From Herbaspirillum sp. ASV7 (GTDB lineage: Bacteria > Pseudomonadota > Gammaproteobacteria > Burkholderiales > Burkholderiaceae_D): a stretch of DNA of 64,000 bases. Shown here piece by piece: positions 8,830 through 18,121 of this stretch (its first letter is position 1; each line of letters starts with the position of its first letter). The stretch is from contig NZ_JAELUH010000012.1 in NCBI RefSeq assembly GCF_016429215.1, positions 18,397-82,396 of the forward strand, in the 5' to 3' direction. A program made the translations under genes and the position numbers. The notes below the pieces were generated by a model that was given only the letters and a program-made list of their open reading frames with translations, did no database searches and had not been told where the DNA came from.

Positions 8830-9708
8830 ATGACCTACTGCGTAGCCATGCGCCTCAACAGCGGCCTGGTGTTTTTGTCCGACTCCCGCACCAATGCCGG
8901 CGTCGACCACATCGGCACCTTCCGCAAGATGAGTGTTTACGAGAATCCTGGCGATCGCGTCATGGTGATGATGACCGCAGGCAACTTGTCGATCTCACAA
9001 TCGATCCGCCAGATGCTGACCGAGCGCAGCAATGCCGAAGGGCGCACCATCTGGACCGCCACCACGATGTACGAAGCTGCCCAGATCCTGGGCGACGCCA
9101 TCCGCGCAGTGCATGACCGGGAGGCGGCCGAACTCAACAAGTTCGGCATCGACTTCAATGTCAGCATCATCTTCGGCGGCCAGATCCGTGGCGAGCGCTG
9201 CCGCCTGTTCCAGATGTATTCGGCCGGCAACTTCATCGAATCGCACGATGAGAATACCTACTTCCAGATCGGCGAATCCAAGTATGGCAAGCCCATCATC
9301 GATCGCGTGGTGACACCCCACACGACGCTGGACGAGGCCGCCAAGTGTGCGCTGATCTCCATGGATTCGACGCTCAAGTCCAACATCTCGGTGGGCCTGC
9401 CGCTGGACCTGCTGGTCTACAACAACGAAGACCTGGCAGTGACGCGCTTCGTGACCATCGATGAACAGAACCAGTATTTCCAGATGATCCGTCGCAGCTG
9501 GGGTTCGCAGTTGAAGCGCGTCTTCGAGGCCATCGACGATCCGGTCTGGGATGCGCCGCCCGAGGACACCCTCAATGTGCTCTCCTCGGCCGCCGATATC
9601 AGCGAGCCGGTGCGTGTGCCCCCGCCCAATGGCGTGGCGCGTGGCGTGCAGACGGTGCCGCGCCAGATCCTGGCGGAGCAGGATGGCAAGCTGGGGCAGG
9701 CGAGCTGA
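8830..9708 (+). CDS. Anbu-type proteasome-related peptidase
   Basis: A 292-residue Ntn-hydrolase of the Anbu (ancestral beta subunit, family T1) class. The start MTYCVAMRLNSG would leave Thr as the N-terminal nucleophile after Met removal. FLSDSRTNAGVDHIGTFRK supplies Asp18 and Lys33 (mature 17 and 32), matching the Thr/Asp/Lys triad of proteasome-like peptidases. There is no propeptide and no ATPase partner nearby. In many bacteria anbu sits with the ATP-grasp/alpha-E/transglutaminase genes, as here; the 198-bp gap before it lacks the stand-alone transglutaminase gene often found there. A possible -10 TAGAAT lies at 8790-8795. A bidirectional terminator follows. Confidence 0.9.
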   Translation: MTYCVAMRLNSGLVFLSDSRTNAGVDHIGTFRKMSVYENPGDRVMVMMTAGNLSISQSIRQMLTERSNAEGRTIWTATTMYEAAQILGDAIRAVHDREAAELNKFGIDFNVSIIFGGQIRGERCRLFQMYSAGNFIESHDENTYFQIGESKYGKPIIDRVVTPHTTLDEAAKCALISMDSTLKSNISVGLPLDLLVYNNEDLAVTRFVTIDEQNQYFQMIRRSWGSQLKRVFEAIDDPVWDAPPEDTLNVLSSAADISEPVRVPPPNGVARGVQTVPRQILAEQDGKLGQAS

Positions 9709-9774
9709 GCGCCAGATTGCGGCTCCGGGCAATCACGATCGTGATGTATCCACGACAACTGATTTCCACCAGAC

Positions 9775-9812
9775 AATAAAAAAGGGCTGCATCGAATGCA
9801 GCCCTTTCTGTT
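9775..9812. terminator. Bidirectional terminator between the anbu gene and purM
   Basis: AAAGGGCTGCAT (9781-9792), loop CGA, ATGCAGCCCTTT (9796-9807): a perfect 12-bp stem with A-rich 5' and T-rich 3' flanks, serving the two convergent genes. Confidence 0.88.
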
Positions 9813-9830
9813 TGCAGCGGTGACCAGCGA

Positions 9831-10874
9831 TCAGCGCACGATGGTCTGTGCTTCGCCTTCGGCGCGGGCACGGATGCTACCGATGCGGTAGACGGTCTCG
9901 CCGGCGGCCTTCAGGTGGGCTTCGGCGGCGTCCGCATCTTCCTTGGAGACGATCACGGTCATGCCGATACCGCAGTTGAAGACGCGGTGCATTTCAGCAT
10001 CGGCCACGCCACCGTGCTGCTGCAGCCAGGTGAACAGCGGCGGCATGGTCCAGGACTTGGCATCGAGCTCGGCGGTCAGGTGATCCTGCAGCACGCGCGG
10101 GATGTTCTCGACCAGGCCACCACCGGTGATGTGGACCATGCCCTTGACTTCCAGCTTTTCCATCAGCGCCAGCAGCGGCTTGACGTAGATGCGGGTCGGG
10201 GCCATCAGCACGTCGGCCAGCTTGCGGCCGTGGAAATCGGCTTCCAGGTCCGGCTTGGCCACGTCGAGGATCTTGCGCACCAGCGAATAGCCGTTGGAGT
10301 GCGCGCCCGAAGAGGCCAGGCCCAGCACCACGTCGCCCGGGGCGATCTTGGTGCCGTCGATGATCTTGGACTTTTCCACCGCGCCCACCGCAAAACCGGC
10401 CAGGTCGTATTCACCGTCCGGGTACATGCTGGGCATTTCGGCGGTTTCGCCCCCGATCAGGGCGCAACCGGCCTGTTCGCAACCGGCGGCGATGCCCTTG
10501 ATCACATCGGTGGCCGAAGGCACGTCCAGCTTGCCGCAGGCAAAGTAATCCAGGAAGAACAGCGGCTCGGCGCCCTGCACCAGGATATCGTTGACGCTCA
10601 TGGCCACCAGGTCGATACCGACCGTATCGTGACGGTTCAGGTGGAAGGCCAGCTTGAGCTTGGTGCCCACGCCGTCGGTACCGGACACCAGCACCGGCTC
10701 CTTGTACTTCTTGCTGATCTCGAAGAGGGCACCGAAGCCGCCAATGCCACCCAGCACGCCTTCGCGGGTCGTACGCTTGGCGAAGGGCTTGATCGCTTCG
10801 ACCAGGGCGTCGCCGGCATCGATATCGACGCCAGCGTCGCGGTAGGAGAGGGAGACATTGGAAGGTGAAGTCAT
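9831..10874 (-). CDS. purM: Phosphoribosylformylglycinamidine cyclo-ligase (AIR synthetase)
   Basis: A 347-residue PurM, catalysing ATP-dependent closure of FGAM to AIR in purine synthesis. The family hallmarks are [13 protein letters not shown] near residue 65, the [21 protein letters not shown] block, [12 protein letters not shown], and the C-terminal [13 protein letters not shown]. Length is normal. The ATG at 10874 ([15 protein letters not shown]) is chosen over longer in-frame extensions, which have no conserved sequence. It is divergent from the permease gene across a 103-bp gap and ends at the shared terminator. Confidence 0.97.
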   Translation of the reverse strand: MTSPSNVSLSYRDAGVDIDAGDALVEAIKPFAKRTTREGVLGGIGGFGALFEISKKYKEPVLVSGTDGVGTKLKLAFHLNRHDTVGIDLVAMSVNDILVQGAEPLFFLDYFACGKLDVPSATDVIKGIAAGCEQAGCALIGGETAEMPSMYPDGEYDLAGFAVGAVEKSKIIDGTKIAPGDVVLGLASSGAHSNGYSLVRKILDVAKPDLEADFHGRKLADVLMAPTRIYVKPLLALMEKLEVKGMVHITGGGLVENIPRVLQDHLTAELDAKSWTMPPLFTWLQQHGGVADAEMHRVFNCGIGMTVIVSKEDADAAEAHLKAAGETVYRIGSIRARAEGEAQTIVR

Positions 10875-10977
10875 GATGAAATATTGCCAGTGAAGACGGT
10901 AAAATAGGGGATTGGGGGATAGATCGCCCCGCCAAACCGTGATTTTAACAAAACCGACACAGCCGAACTCCGATTCC

Positions 10978-12060
10978 ATGCCTTTTTCTTTGTCCGAAGA
11001 GCAAAAACAGAACCTTGGCTGGCTGATTGTCGGAATTTTGCTATTGGCCCTGCTGGCTGCGCTGGGCCCGATGCTCTCGCCTTTCGTCGCCGCCGGCATC
11101 ATCGGCTACGCCCTCAACCCGGGCGTGGACTGGATCGCCAGCCGCCGCCTGGGGCCGGTGCGCATCCCGCGTTTCGTGGCGGTGACGGTGATGGTGCTGC
11201 TGCTGATCCTGGCTGCCCTGGCGCTGGTGCTGATCGTGGTACCGCTGGTGTTGCGCCAGATCCCGCTGCTGCAGGCCCAGGTGCCGCCGCTGCTGGACAA
11301 GTTGAATGCCTTCGTCTCGCCGCGCCTGCACCAGCTGGGTATCGACGTGCGCCTGGACCTGGCCGGCATCAAGGCCCTGCTCACGCAACAGATCAGCACC
11401 AGCGGCGATGAACTCTGGAGTTCCCTGCTGGCATCGGCCAAGGTCGGCGGCACGGCCTTGCTGGCGTGGCTGGCCAATCTGCTGTTCGTGCCCATGGTGT
11501 TGTTCTACCTGTTGCAGGATTGGCATCAGTTCATCAAGCGCGTGCAGATCATGATCCCGCGCCGCTGGGCTACCCGCGCCAACACCATGGCCAGCGAGGT
11601 CGACAGCTTGCTGGGACAATACCTGCGCGGGCAATTGCTGGTGATGCTGGTGCTGGCGGTCTATTATTCGGTTGCGCTCAGCGTGGCCGGCTTCGACAGT
11701 GCGTTGCCGGTGGGCGTGCTGACCGGGGTGCTGGTGTTCATTCCCTATGTGGGCTTCGGCCTGGGACTGGTGCTGGCGATCCTGGCGGCCATCCTGCAGT
11801 TCGATGGCGCCATCGGCCTGCTGTGGGTGGCCCTGATTTACGGCGTGGGACAGGTGCTGGAAAGCTTCATCCTCACGCCCAAGCTGGTGGGCGAGCGTAT
11901 CGGCTTGCATCCGCTGGTGGTGATTTTTGCCCTGCTGGCCTTTGGCCAGCTGTTCGGTTTTGTCGGCGTGCTCCTGGCGCTGCCGGCATCGGCCATCGTC
12001 TCGGTGATCGCCATGCATGTGCGACGCGAGTACCTGGCCAGCCATTTTTACAACCGCTAG
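10978..12060 (+). CDS. AI-2E family (PerM-like) inner-membrane permease
   Basis: A 360-residue polytopic protein of the AI-2E/PerM superfamily. It has two N-terminal membrane segments, a periplasmic helical stretch (about residues 100-160) and four or more C-terminal membrane segments with the conserved [21 protein letters not shown] block. Members export small molecules or act as Na+/H+ antiporters, so the substrate remains open. The ATG at 10978 ([12 protein letters not shown]) is the natural start. It lies upstream of hda, an order common in Burkholderiales, with a 124-bp gap. Confidence 0.85.
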   Translation: MPFSLSEEQKQNLGWLIVGILLLALLAALGPMLSPFVAAGIIGYALNPGVDWIASRRLGPVRIPRFVAVTVMVLLLILAALALVLIVVPLVLRQIPLLQAQVPPLLDKLNAFVSPRLHQLGIDVRLDLAGIKALLTQQISTSGDELWSSLLASAKVGGTALLAWLANLLFVPMVLFYLLQDWHQFIKRVQIMIPRRWATRANTMASEVDSLLGQYLRGQLLVMLVLAVYYSVALSVAGFDSALPVGVLTGVLVFIPYVGFGLGLVLAILAAILQFDGAIGLLWVALIYGVGQVLESFILTPKLVGERIGLHPLVVIFALLAFGQLFGFVGVLLALPASAIVSVIAMHVRREYLASHFYNR

Positions 12061-12142
12061 AGTAACTATGATTGAACCCAGCCCCCCCGTCCTTGCGGGA
12101 AGCTGCGCAGGGTCTGGCGCCGCGCGCCGTCCTGCATTAACT

Positions 12143-12163
12143 TGCCGCAGCCTGGCTGCGGCA
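12143..12163 (+). promoter_or_regulatory. Hairpin in the hda leader
   Basis: TGCCGCAGC, loop CTG, GCTGCGGCA: a perfect 9-bp stem ending 20 nt before the hda ATG. It has no U-tract, so it is not an intrinsic terminator. It may affect translation of hda or stabilise the message. Confidence 0.35.
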
Positions 12164-12183
12164 TCCGTAGCCGAAACACGCCG

Positions 12184-12891
12184 ATGAAACAGATTCCGCT
12201 CGATTTGAGCGCGGAACAGCCGCAAAGCTTCGACAGCTTCGTGACTGGCCGCAACGCCGAACTGCTGGAGCGCATGAAGCTGCTGGCACAGGCCAGCGTG
12301 GACACGTCCATCCAGGCAGGCAGCGCCAATACTGATCGCTTCCTCTACCTCTGGGCCGAGGCCGGTGCCGGCAAGAGCCACCTGCTGCATGCCCTGGCCA
12401 CCAGTGTGGGCGCCAAGGCCCGCCTGATCCGTAGCGACTCGCCCGAGAGCGACTTCGACTACAGCCCGCAGATTACCCACTACCTGCTCGACGACGTCGA
12501 CCAGCTGTTCGAGGAACAGCAGATCGCCGCCTTCAACCTCTTCAACCAGATCCGCGAACAGGGCGGCTGGATGGTCTGCAGCGGCACCCTGCCGCCCACC
12601 CGGCTGGAGCTGCGCGAGGACTTGCGCACCCGCCTGGGCTGGGGCCTGATCTACCAGGTGCACGACCTGTCGGACGACGAGAAGATCGCCGCGCTGCTGC
12701 AGATCACACTCGACCGCGGCCTGGAGATCCCGCCGGCGGTCATGATGTACATGCTCACCCACTACCGGCGCGACATGCCCTCGCTGTCGCGCATGCTCGA
12801 CGCGCTGGATCACTATTCCCTGGCCACCAAGCGCGCCATCACCCTGCCCTTGCTACGCGAACTGTTACAACAGGAATCCGGAAAACAATGA
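12184..12891 (+). CDS. hda: DnaA regulatory inactivator Hda
   Basis: A 235-residue AAA+ protein related to the DnaA ATPase domain. With the DNA-loaded beta clamp Hda stimulates ATP hydrolysis by DnaA and prevents re-initiation. The N-terminal MKQIPLDLS is the expected clamp-binding segment. Walker A is AEAGAGKSH near residue 60 and Walker B is YLLDDVDQL near residue 102. The sensor region RTRLGWGLIYQVHDLSD follows. It overlaps the HAD phosphatase gene by 4 bp (ATGA), so translation is probably coupled. The ATG at 12184 is preferred over an upstream in-frame start because it gives the conserved N-terminus. Confidence 0.93.
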   Translation: MKQIPLDLSAEQPQSFDSFVTGRNAELLERMKLLAQASVDTSIQAGSANTDRFLYLWAEAGAGKSHLLHALATSVGAKARLIRSDSPESDFDYSPQITHYLLDDVDQLFEEQQIAAFNLFNQIREQGGWMVCSGTLPPTRLELREDLRTRLGWGLIYQVHDLSDDEKIAALLQITLDRGLEIPPAVMMYMLTHYRRDMPSLSRMLDALDHYSLATKRAITLPLLRELLQQESGKQ

Positions 12892-13571
12892 ATCTCGCCC
12901 TTTTCGATCTCGACCACACCCTGCTGCCGCTTGACTCCGACCACGAGTGGGGCGAATTCATGGCGCGCATCGGCGCCGTGGATGCCGACAGCTTCCGGAA
13001 GGCCAATGACCAGTGGTTCGCCCACTACCAGAACGGCACGCTCGATCCGGTGGCCTATCTGGAATTCGCACTGGGCAACCTGGCGCGCTTTTCGCGCGAG
13101 CAGCTCGACGAGATGCATCTGCAATTCATGGATGAAGTGGTCAAGCCGGCCATCCTGCCGCAAGCCGTGGCCCTGGTGAAGAAGCATCTGGATGCCGGTG
13201 ACCTGGTGGCCATCGTCACCGCCACCAACCACTTCGTGACCAAGCCCATCGCTTCCCACTTCGGTGTGCAGCACCTGCTGGCCGCGCTGCCGGAACTGGA
13301 TGAGCTGGGCAACCTGACCGGCAAGCTCAAAGGCACGCCGACCTTCGGCCCAGGCAAGATCACCCACACCGAAGCCTGGCTGGAACGCCTGGGCCACACC
13401 CTGGACCAGTTCGAACGCAGCTACTTCTACAGCGACTCGCAGAATGACATCCCGCTGATGGAACGCGTCACCGACCCCATCGCCACCAACCCCAACGAGA
13501 AGCTGCTGGCGCATGCCCAGGCGCGCGGCTGGCCGGTACTGAACCTCTTCGCCGACGGCCACGCGCAATGA
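12888..13571 (+). CDS. HAD-superfamily IB phosphatase (SerB-like)
   Basis: A 227-residue HAD hydrolase. Motif I is LFDLDHTLLP, giving nucleophile Asp8 and acid/base Asp10. The helical cap spans about residues 15-90, motif II is IVTATN, and motif IV is YSDSQNDIPLM. These are subclass IB features as in phosphoserine phosphatase, but this family, found next to hda and pcnB in many Burkholderiales, is not established as SerB. Substrate unknown. The gene shares ATGA overlaps with hda upstream and pcnB downstream, so it is the middle of a tight operon. Confidence 0.88.
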   Translation: MNLALFDLDHTLLPLDSDHEWGEFMARIGAVDADSFRKANDQWFAHYQNGTLDPVAYLEFALGNLARFSREQLDEMHLQFMDEVVKPAILPQAVALVKKHLDAGDLVAIVTATNHFVTKPIASHFGVQHLLAALPELDELGNLTGKLKGTPTFGPGKITHTEAWLERLGHTLDQFERSYFYSDSQNDIPLMERVTDPIATNPNEKLLAHAQARGWPVLNLFADGHAQ

Positions 13572-15145
13572 TCAAGAAACTGATTCGCTCCATCCTGGGC
13601 CGTGGCAAGGCGGCGGCGACCGAGAGCGCCGAGCCTGCCAAGAAATCGCGCACCAAGGCCGGCGGCAAGATCGAGCCCGATGTACTCGACCCCAGGCAGC
13701 ACGGCATCGATCCGGCCCTGGTCTCGCCCAATGCCGTGCGCGTGACCCAGACCCTGCAGGATGCCGGCTACAAGGCCTTCATCGTCGGCGGCGCGGTGCG
13801 CGACCTGCTCCTGGGCATCAAGCCCAAGGACTTCGACGTGGCCACCAATGCCACGCCGGAACAGGTCAAGCAACTGTTCCGCCGCGCCTTCATCATCGGC
13901 CGCCGTTTCCAGATCGTGCATGTCATGTTCGGTCAGGAATTGATCGAAGTGACCACCTTCCGTGGTGCCTCGGCCGAAGCCGCACCCAAGGATGAACATG
14001 GCCGCGTGCTGCGCGACAACACCTTCGGCGAGCAGCACGAAGACGCCACCCGGCGCGACTTCACCATCAACGCCATGTACTACGATCCGGCCAGCCAGGC
14101 GGTGCTGGACTACCATGGCGGCATCGCCGACATCCGCGCCAAGAAGCTGCGCATCATCGGCGAACCCGAGGCGCGCTACCGCGAAGATCCGGTGCGCATG
14201 CTGCGTGTGGTGCGCTTCGCGGCCAAGCTCAAGTTCACCATCGATCCGGCCAGCAGCGCGCCCATCCGCGTGATGGCACCGCTGATCGACAACGTCCCGG
14301 CCGCACGCGTGTTCGACGAGATGCTCAAGCTGCTCATGAGCGGCCATGCCCTGGCCTGCCTGCAGCAGTTGCGCAAGGAAGGCCTGCATCATGGCCTGCT
14401 GCCGCTGCTGGACGTGGTGCTGGAGCAGCCGCTGGGCGAGAAGTTCGTCAGCCTGGCGCTGGCCAATACGGATGCGCGCGTCAAGGAAGGCAAGGGGGTC
14501 TCGCCGGGCTTCCTGTTCGCCTCGCTGCTGTGGCATCAGGTGCTGGAAAAATGGCGCGCCTACCAGGCCGCCGGCGAATACCCGATTCCCGCGCTGCACC
14601 TGGCGGCCGACGACGTACTCGACGCCCAGACCGAGAAGCTGGCCCTGCAGCGCAAGATCGCCTCCGACATGCGCGATATCTGGGCCATGCAGCCGCGCTT
14701 CGAGCGCCGCGTCGGCAAGGCGCCCTACAAGCTGCTGGAACACCTGCGCCTGCGCGCCGGTTTCGACTTCCTGCTGCTGCGCTGCCAGTCCGGCGAGCTC
14801 GATGCCGAACTCGGCGAATGGTGGGAAGCCTTCATCGCCGGCAATGGCGCCGAGCGTGAAGAACTGATCGCCCGCAAGCCGGCCGACACCGGCTCCGCGC
14901 AGGGACCCAAGAAGCGCAAGCGCCGTGGTGGCCGCAGCCGTTCCAAGTCGGGTGCGGCAGGCGCGGAATCCGACGGCGTCTCCGACGCCGTGGCAGCAGC
15001 CAGCCCGGACCCGGCTCCCGTCGCCGAAGCCGGCGCTGATACCGGCACCGGTGAGGCGCCCAAGCGCCGTCGTCGCCGCCGTAGCAACGACAGTGGCGAG
15101 GGCAGCACCGGTGGAACCGCCCCGGCTGGCGACGCCAACGACTGA
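13568..15145 (+). CDS. pcnB: Poly(A) polymerase I
   Basis: A 525-residue class II nucleotidyltransferase. The signature FIVGGAVRDLLLG with FDVATNA (about residues 64-96) gives the metal-binding acidic pair, followed by RRDFTINAMYYD and RYREDPVRMLRVVRFAAKL, the PAP/CCA RNA-binding hallmark. It adds 3' poly(A) tails that promote RNA decay. The last ~85 residues form a disordered tail with basic runs (KKRKRRGGRSRSK and KRRRRRRS) separated by Ala/Pro-rich sequence. PcnB is favoured over tRNA CCA-transferase by the basic tail and the neighbours hda and folK. The start overlaps the HAD stop by 4 bp. Confidence 0.92.
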   Translation: MIKKLIRSILGRGKAAATESAEPAKKSRTKAGGKIEPDVLDPRQHGIDPALVSPNAVRVTQTLQDAGYKAFIVGGAVRDLLLGIKPKDFDVATNATPEQVKQLFRRAFIIGRRFQIVHVMFGQELIEVTTFRGASAEAAPKDEHGRVLRDNTFGEQHEDATRRDFTINAMYYDPASQAVLDYHGGIADIRAKKLRIIGEPEARYREDPVRMLRVVRFAAKLKFTIDPASSAPIRVMAPLIDNVPAARVFDEMLKLLMSGHALACLQQLRKEGLHHGLLPLLDVVLEQPLGEKFVSLALANTDARVKEGKGVSPGFLFASLLWHQVLEKWRAYQAAGEYPIPALHLAADDVLDAQTEKLALQRKIASDMRDIWAMQPRFERRVGKAPYKLLEHLRLRAGFDFLLLRCQSGELDAELGEWWEAFIAGNGAEREELIARKPADTGSAQGPKKRKRRGGRSRSKSGAAGAESDGVSDAVAAASPDPAPVAEAGADTGTGEAPKRRRRRRSNDSGEGSTGGTAPAGDAND

Positions 15146-15152
15146 GCCGCAG

Positions 15153-15638
15153 ATGCATAACGCTCCCACGATTGCCTACATCGGTATCGGCGGCAACCTG
15201 GGTGATGCGCGCGCCACCGTGGAAGACGCCATCGCGCGGCTGGCGGCATTGCCGCAGACGGAGCTGCTGCGCTGCTCGTCGCTGTATCGCACCGCCCCGG
15301 TCGACTCCAGCGGCGACGACTACATCAATGCCGTGGCGCAGCTCTCCACGACGCTCACGGCCAGCGCCTTGCTGCAGGCCTTGCAGGCGATCGAATTGCA
15401 GCACGGCCGCGAGCGCCCCTACCGCAACGCGCCACGTACGCTGGACCTGGATGTGCTGTTGTATGGACAGGACTGCATCGACAGCGACACATTGACCGTG
15501 CCGCATCCGCGCATGGGGCAACGCGCGTTCGTGCTGGCGCCCTTGCTGGAGATCGATGCCGCCATGGTGATCCCGGGACTGGGCGCGGCAGCCCCGCTGC
15601 TGGCCGCTATCACCGACCAGCCCATCAGCAAGCTCTGA
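15153..15638 (+). CDS. folK: 2-amino-4-hydroxy-6-hydroxymethyldihydropteridine pyrophosphokinase
   Basis: A 161-residue HPPK, transferring pyrophosphate from ATP to the pterin alcohol in folate synthesis. Motifs: YIGIGGNLGD at the N-terminus, SSLYRTAPVD, and APRTLDLDVLLYG followed by VPHPRMGQRAFVLAPL. The ATG at 15153 (MHNAPTIAY) lies 8 bp after the pcnB stop. The frame is open further upstream, but that part lies inside pcnB. It is convergent with the chemosensory operon. Confidence 0.95.
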   Translation: MHNAPTIAYIGIGGNLGDARATVEDAIARLAALPQTELLRCSSLYRTAPVDSSGDDYINAVAQLSTTLTASALLQALQAIELQHGRERPYRNAPRTLDLDVLLYGQDCIDSDTLTVPHPRMGQRAFVLAPLLEIDAAMVIPGLGAAAPLLAAITDQPISKL

Positions 15639-15711
15639 GACGCCATGGCGAAGCTGGCCGGCAAGTTGCTGCGGCCAGTTCAATCATCCCGAAAAGAGAT
15701 CCAGGGTGGAT

Positions 15712-16974
15712 TTATACGGCGCCGCCGGTGGCAGCGCCCCGTCCGAGCGGACGCAATTCCGGCAGGCGCCGGTGATGCCCCTTCAGCCACAGCGGCAATT
15801 CATTGGCCGGCATGGGCTTGCCGATCAGGTAGCCCTGACCCAGGCTGCAGCCGAAGTCCTGCAGCAGCCGCCAGTCTTCCATGGTTTCCACGCCTTCGGC
15901 CACGGTCACCAGCTCCAACCGTTGCGCCATGTCCAGCGCGGACTGCAGGATCACGCGCAGGTTCTTGCGCTCATGCGCGCCGTGGACGAAGGAGCGGTCG
16001 ATCTTGAGCTCGGTAAACGGGATGCGCGCCAGCTGCTGCATCGATGAGAAACCGGTGCCGTAATCGTCAATGGACAAGCCGAAGCCCTTCAGGCGCAGGC
16101 GCGCCAGCATGCCCAGCGAATTGCCCTTGTGCGCCACCACCGAGCTCTCGGTGATTTCCAGCACCACGTGGTCGGCCGGCAGCGCATGCTTGTCCACCAG
16201 CTGCAGGATGCGATGCAGGAAATCCGGTTGCTCCAGCGACAGCGGTGACAGATTGACCGCCACCTTGATCGCCAGTCCGCGGCTGTGCCACACCGCCGCC
16301 TGGCCCATGGCCTGGTCCATCATGCTGATGGTGAGTTCGTGGATCAGCCCGCATTGCTCGGCCATGGGGATGAAGCGGTCCGGCGGGATCATGCCGCGCT
16401 CGGGATGGATCCAGCGTGCCAGTGCCTCGACCCCCTTGAGGATGCCGGTCTGCACATCGATCTTGGGCTGGTAGTAGGGCAGCACCTGGCCGGCGGCGAT
16501 GGCCGCGCCCAGGTCGTTCTCGCACATCGAGGGTAGCGGGTCGTCGTCGGCGCGCGCGTTATCGCCATTCGGACGGAAGGATTGCAGGGCCGCGCGCAGC
16601 TGGCTCTGGTTGAGCGGCTTTTGCAGCACCCCGATCAGATTCATGCCCAGCGCGTGGATCATGGTTTCCACCGACAGCAGCAGCGAAGTCTCGCGGCTGG
16701 AGGCGACGATGAGCGGTATGTCGATGCCCTTGTGCTGCAACTGCTGGATCAGCTCGATGCCATCCATGCCCGGCATTTCCAGGTCGATCACGGCCAGCCT
16801 GGGCGGCAGCTTGAGCAAGGCCAGCAGGTCCAGCGCCTCGTTGCCGTTGCCGGCTTCGTAGATCAGGTCCACCCCCAGCTCCTGCAGCAGCGTGACGCTG
16901 TGCTGGCGCTGCAGGGTGCTGTCATCGACCACCAGCGCCGATTCGATCAGCTCGTTGAGGTTATCGGGAGGCAT
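15712..16974 (-). CDS. Response regulator with EAL domain (probable c-di-GMP phosphodiesterase)
   Basis: A 420-residue REC-EAL protein. In the receiver domain, VVDDS gives the acidic pair and VIDLEMPGMDG the phospho-acceptor Asp. The EAL domain has the key residues: YYQPKIDVQTG, EALARW, VNLSP, LEITES, DDYGTGFSSM and ELKIDRSFV, so c-di-GMP hydrolysis is expected. The ATG at 16974 is taken; it lies inside the last codons of cheB (14-bp overlap), and a TTG three codons earlier is possible. As the last gene of the chemosensory operon it may be a phosphorylated output of CheA that links the array to c-di-GMP. Confidence 0.9.
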   Translation of the reverse strand: MPPDNLNELIESALVVDDSTLQRQHSVTLLQELGVDLIYEAGNGNEALDLLALLKLPPRLAVIDLEMPGMDGIELIQQLQHKGIDIPLIVASSRETSLLLSVETMIHALGMNLIGVLQKPLNQSQLRAALQSFRPNGDNARADDDPLPSMCENDLGAAIAAGQVLPYYQPKIDVQTGILKGVEALARWIHPERGMIPPDRFIPMAEQCGLIHELTISMMDQAMGQAAVWHSRGLAIKVAVNLSPLSLEQPDFLHRILQLVDKHALPADHVVLEITESSVVAHKGNSLGMLARLRLKGFGLSIDDYGTGFSSMQQLARIPFTELKIDRSFVHGAHERKNLRVILQSALDMAQRLELVTVAEGVETMEDWRLLQDFGCSLGQGYLIGKPMPANELPLWLKGHHRRLPELRPLGRGAATGGAV

Positions 16975-18121
16975 ATTGTTCAATCACCGCAGAGATGTTT
17001 TCGAGAGCGATGACGTCACCGACACCACCCAGTTGTATCGCTTCTTTCGGCATACCGAAGACCACGCTGGTGGCTTCGTCCTGGGCATAGGTGGCGCCCC
17101 CGCATGCGGCCATCTCCTTGAGACCGTGCGCGCCATCATCCCCCATTCCCGTCATGATGATCCCCACTGCATTGCTGCCGGCAGCCTTGGCCAGCGAGCG
17201 GAACAGCACATCCGCCGAAGGCTTGTGCCGGCTTACCAGGGGGCCGTCCAATGTTTCCACATAGTACTGCAGGCCATCGCGCCTGACCACCAGATGCTTC
17301 CCGCCCGGTGCGATCAGCACCCGTCCCGGCAGCACCATGTCCTGGTGCTCGGCTTCCTTGACCTCGGCCCCTGAGAGCCGGTGCAGCCGCTCGGCAAAGC
17401 TGCGTGTAAAGCGCTGCGGCATGTGCTGCACCACCACCACCCCCGGACAATCGGGTCCCAGCCTGCCCAGCACCCGTTCCAGTGCCTGCGGTCCTCCCGT
17501 GGAGGCAGCGATGGCGACGATGCGGGCGGTCATGGGGCGAGGCCCGTCTTCCGGGCCCGGCGGGTTCAGCACGGCATCGGCGCTGTAGCGTTGCAAGCCT
17601 GATATCCAGCCGTCATGATGCAACATTTCGTCCGAGCCTGCTTTGACCGGGCGCATGTGCGCTGCAGGTGCATTGCCGCGTGGCGCGGCTGCCGCAAGCG
17701 CGCGTGCGGTCGGCCCGGCCTGCACAGCGGCGCGAATGGCGCAGGCCAGTTCCGCCACGGCCTCATGCAGGAAGTCGCGCACCCCCAGTTGCGGGCGGGC
17801 AATGACGCTGACGGCGCCGGCGGCCAGCGCGGCAGCCGCCACGCCGTTGCCATCCTCGGCACGCGAACTGCACATGACCACCGGCGTGGGCCGGGTCGCC
17901 ATGATCTGCTTGAGGAAGGTGATGCCATCCATGCGCGGCATCTCGATATCCAGCAGGATCACGTCAGGCCACTCCTGGTTCATCTTGCGCAGGGCGAAGA
18001 CCGGATCGGGCGCGGTGCCGATGACACGGATATCGACCGTCTCGGCCAGCAGTTGCTGCACCAGCTGGCGCACCACCGAGGAATCGTCGACCACCATCAC
18101 GCGGATGAGCGGCGCGTTCAT
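16961..18121 (-). CDS. cheB: Chemoreceptor glutamate methylesterase CheB
   Basis: A 386-residue CheB. The N-terminal receiver domain has VVDDSS and LLDIEMPRMDG. After a linker at about residues 125-190 comes the methylesterase domain with the active-site Ser in AASTGGPQAL, the His in QHMPQRFT, and the Asp in GMGDDGAHG. It removes methyl groups from, or deamidates, receptor residues when phosphorylated by CheA. The start at 18121 overlaps the cheR stop by 4 bp (ATGA), and the 3' end overlaps the REC-EAL gene. Confidence 0.95.
   Translation of the reverse strand: MNAPLIRVMVVDDSSVVRQLVQQLLAETVDIRVIGTAPDPVFALRKMNQEWPDVILLDIEMPRMDGITFLKQIMATRPTPVVMCSSRAEDGNGVAAAALAAGAVSVIARPQLGVRDFLHEAVAELACAIRAAVQAGPTARALAAAAPRGNAPAAHMRPVKAGSDEMLHHDGWISGLQRYSADAVLNPPGPEDGPRPMTARIVAIAASTGGPQALERVLGRLGPDCPGVVVVQHMPQRFTRSFAERLHRLSGAEVKEAEHQDMVLPGRVLIAPGGKHLVVRRDGLQYYVETLDGPLVSRHKPSADVLFRSLAKAAGSNAVGIIMTGMGDDGAHGLKEMAACGGATYAQDEATSVVFGMPKEAIQLGGVGDVIALENISAVIEQYASR

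Noticed and set aside
8146..8910. Long minus-strand ORF (7075-8910) opposite alpha-E and anbu
   Set aside because: It is antisense to two well-supported genes and has low-complexity, His/Gly/Asp-rich shadow composition.
15655..15677. Hairpin TGGCCG/CGGCCA between folK and the REC-EAL gene as a terminator
   Set aside because: The stem is only 6 bp with an 11-nt loop and there is no T-run on either strand.
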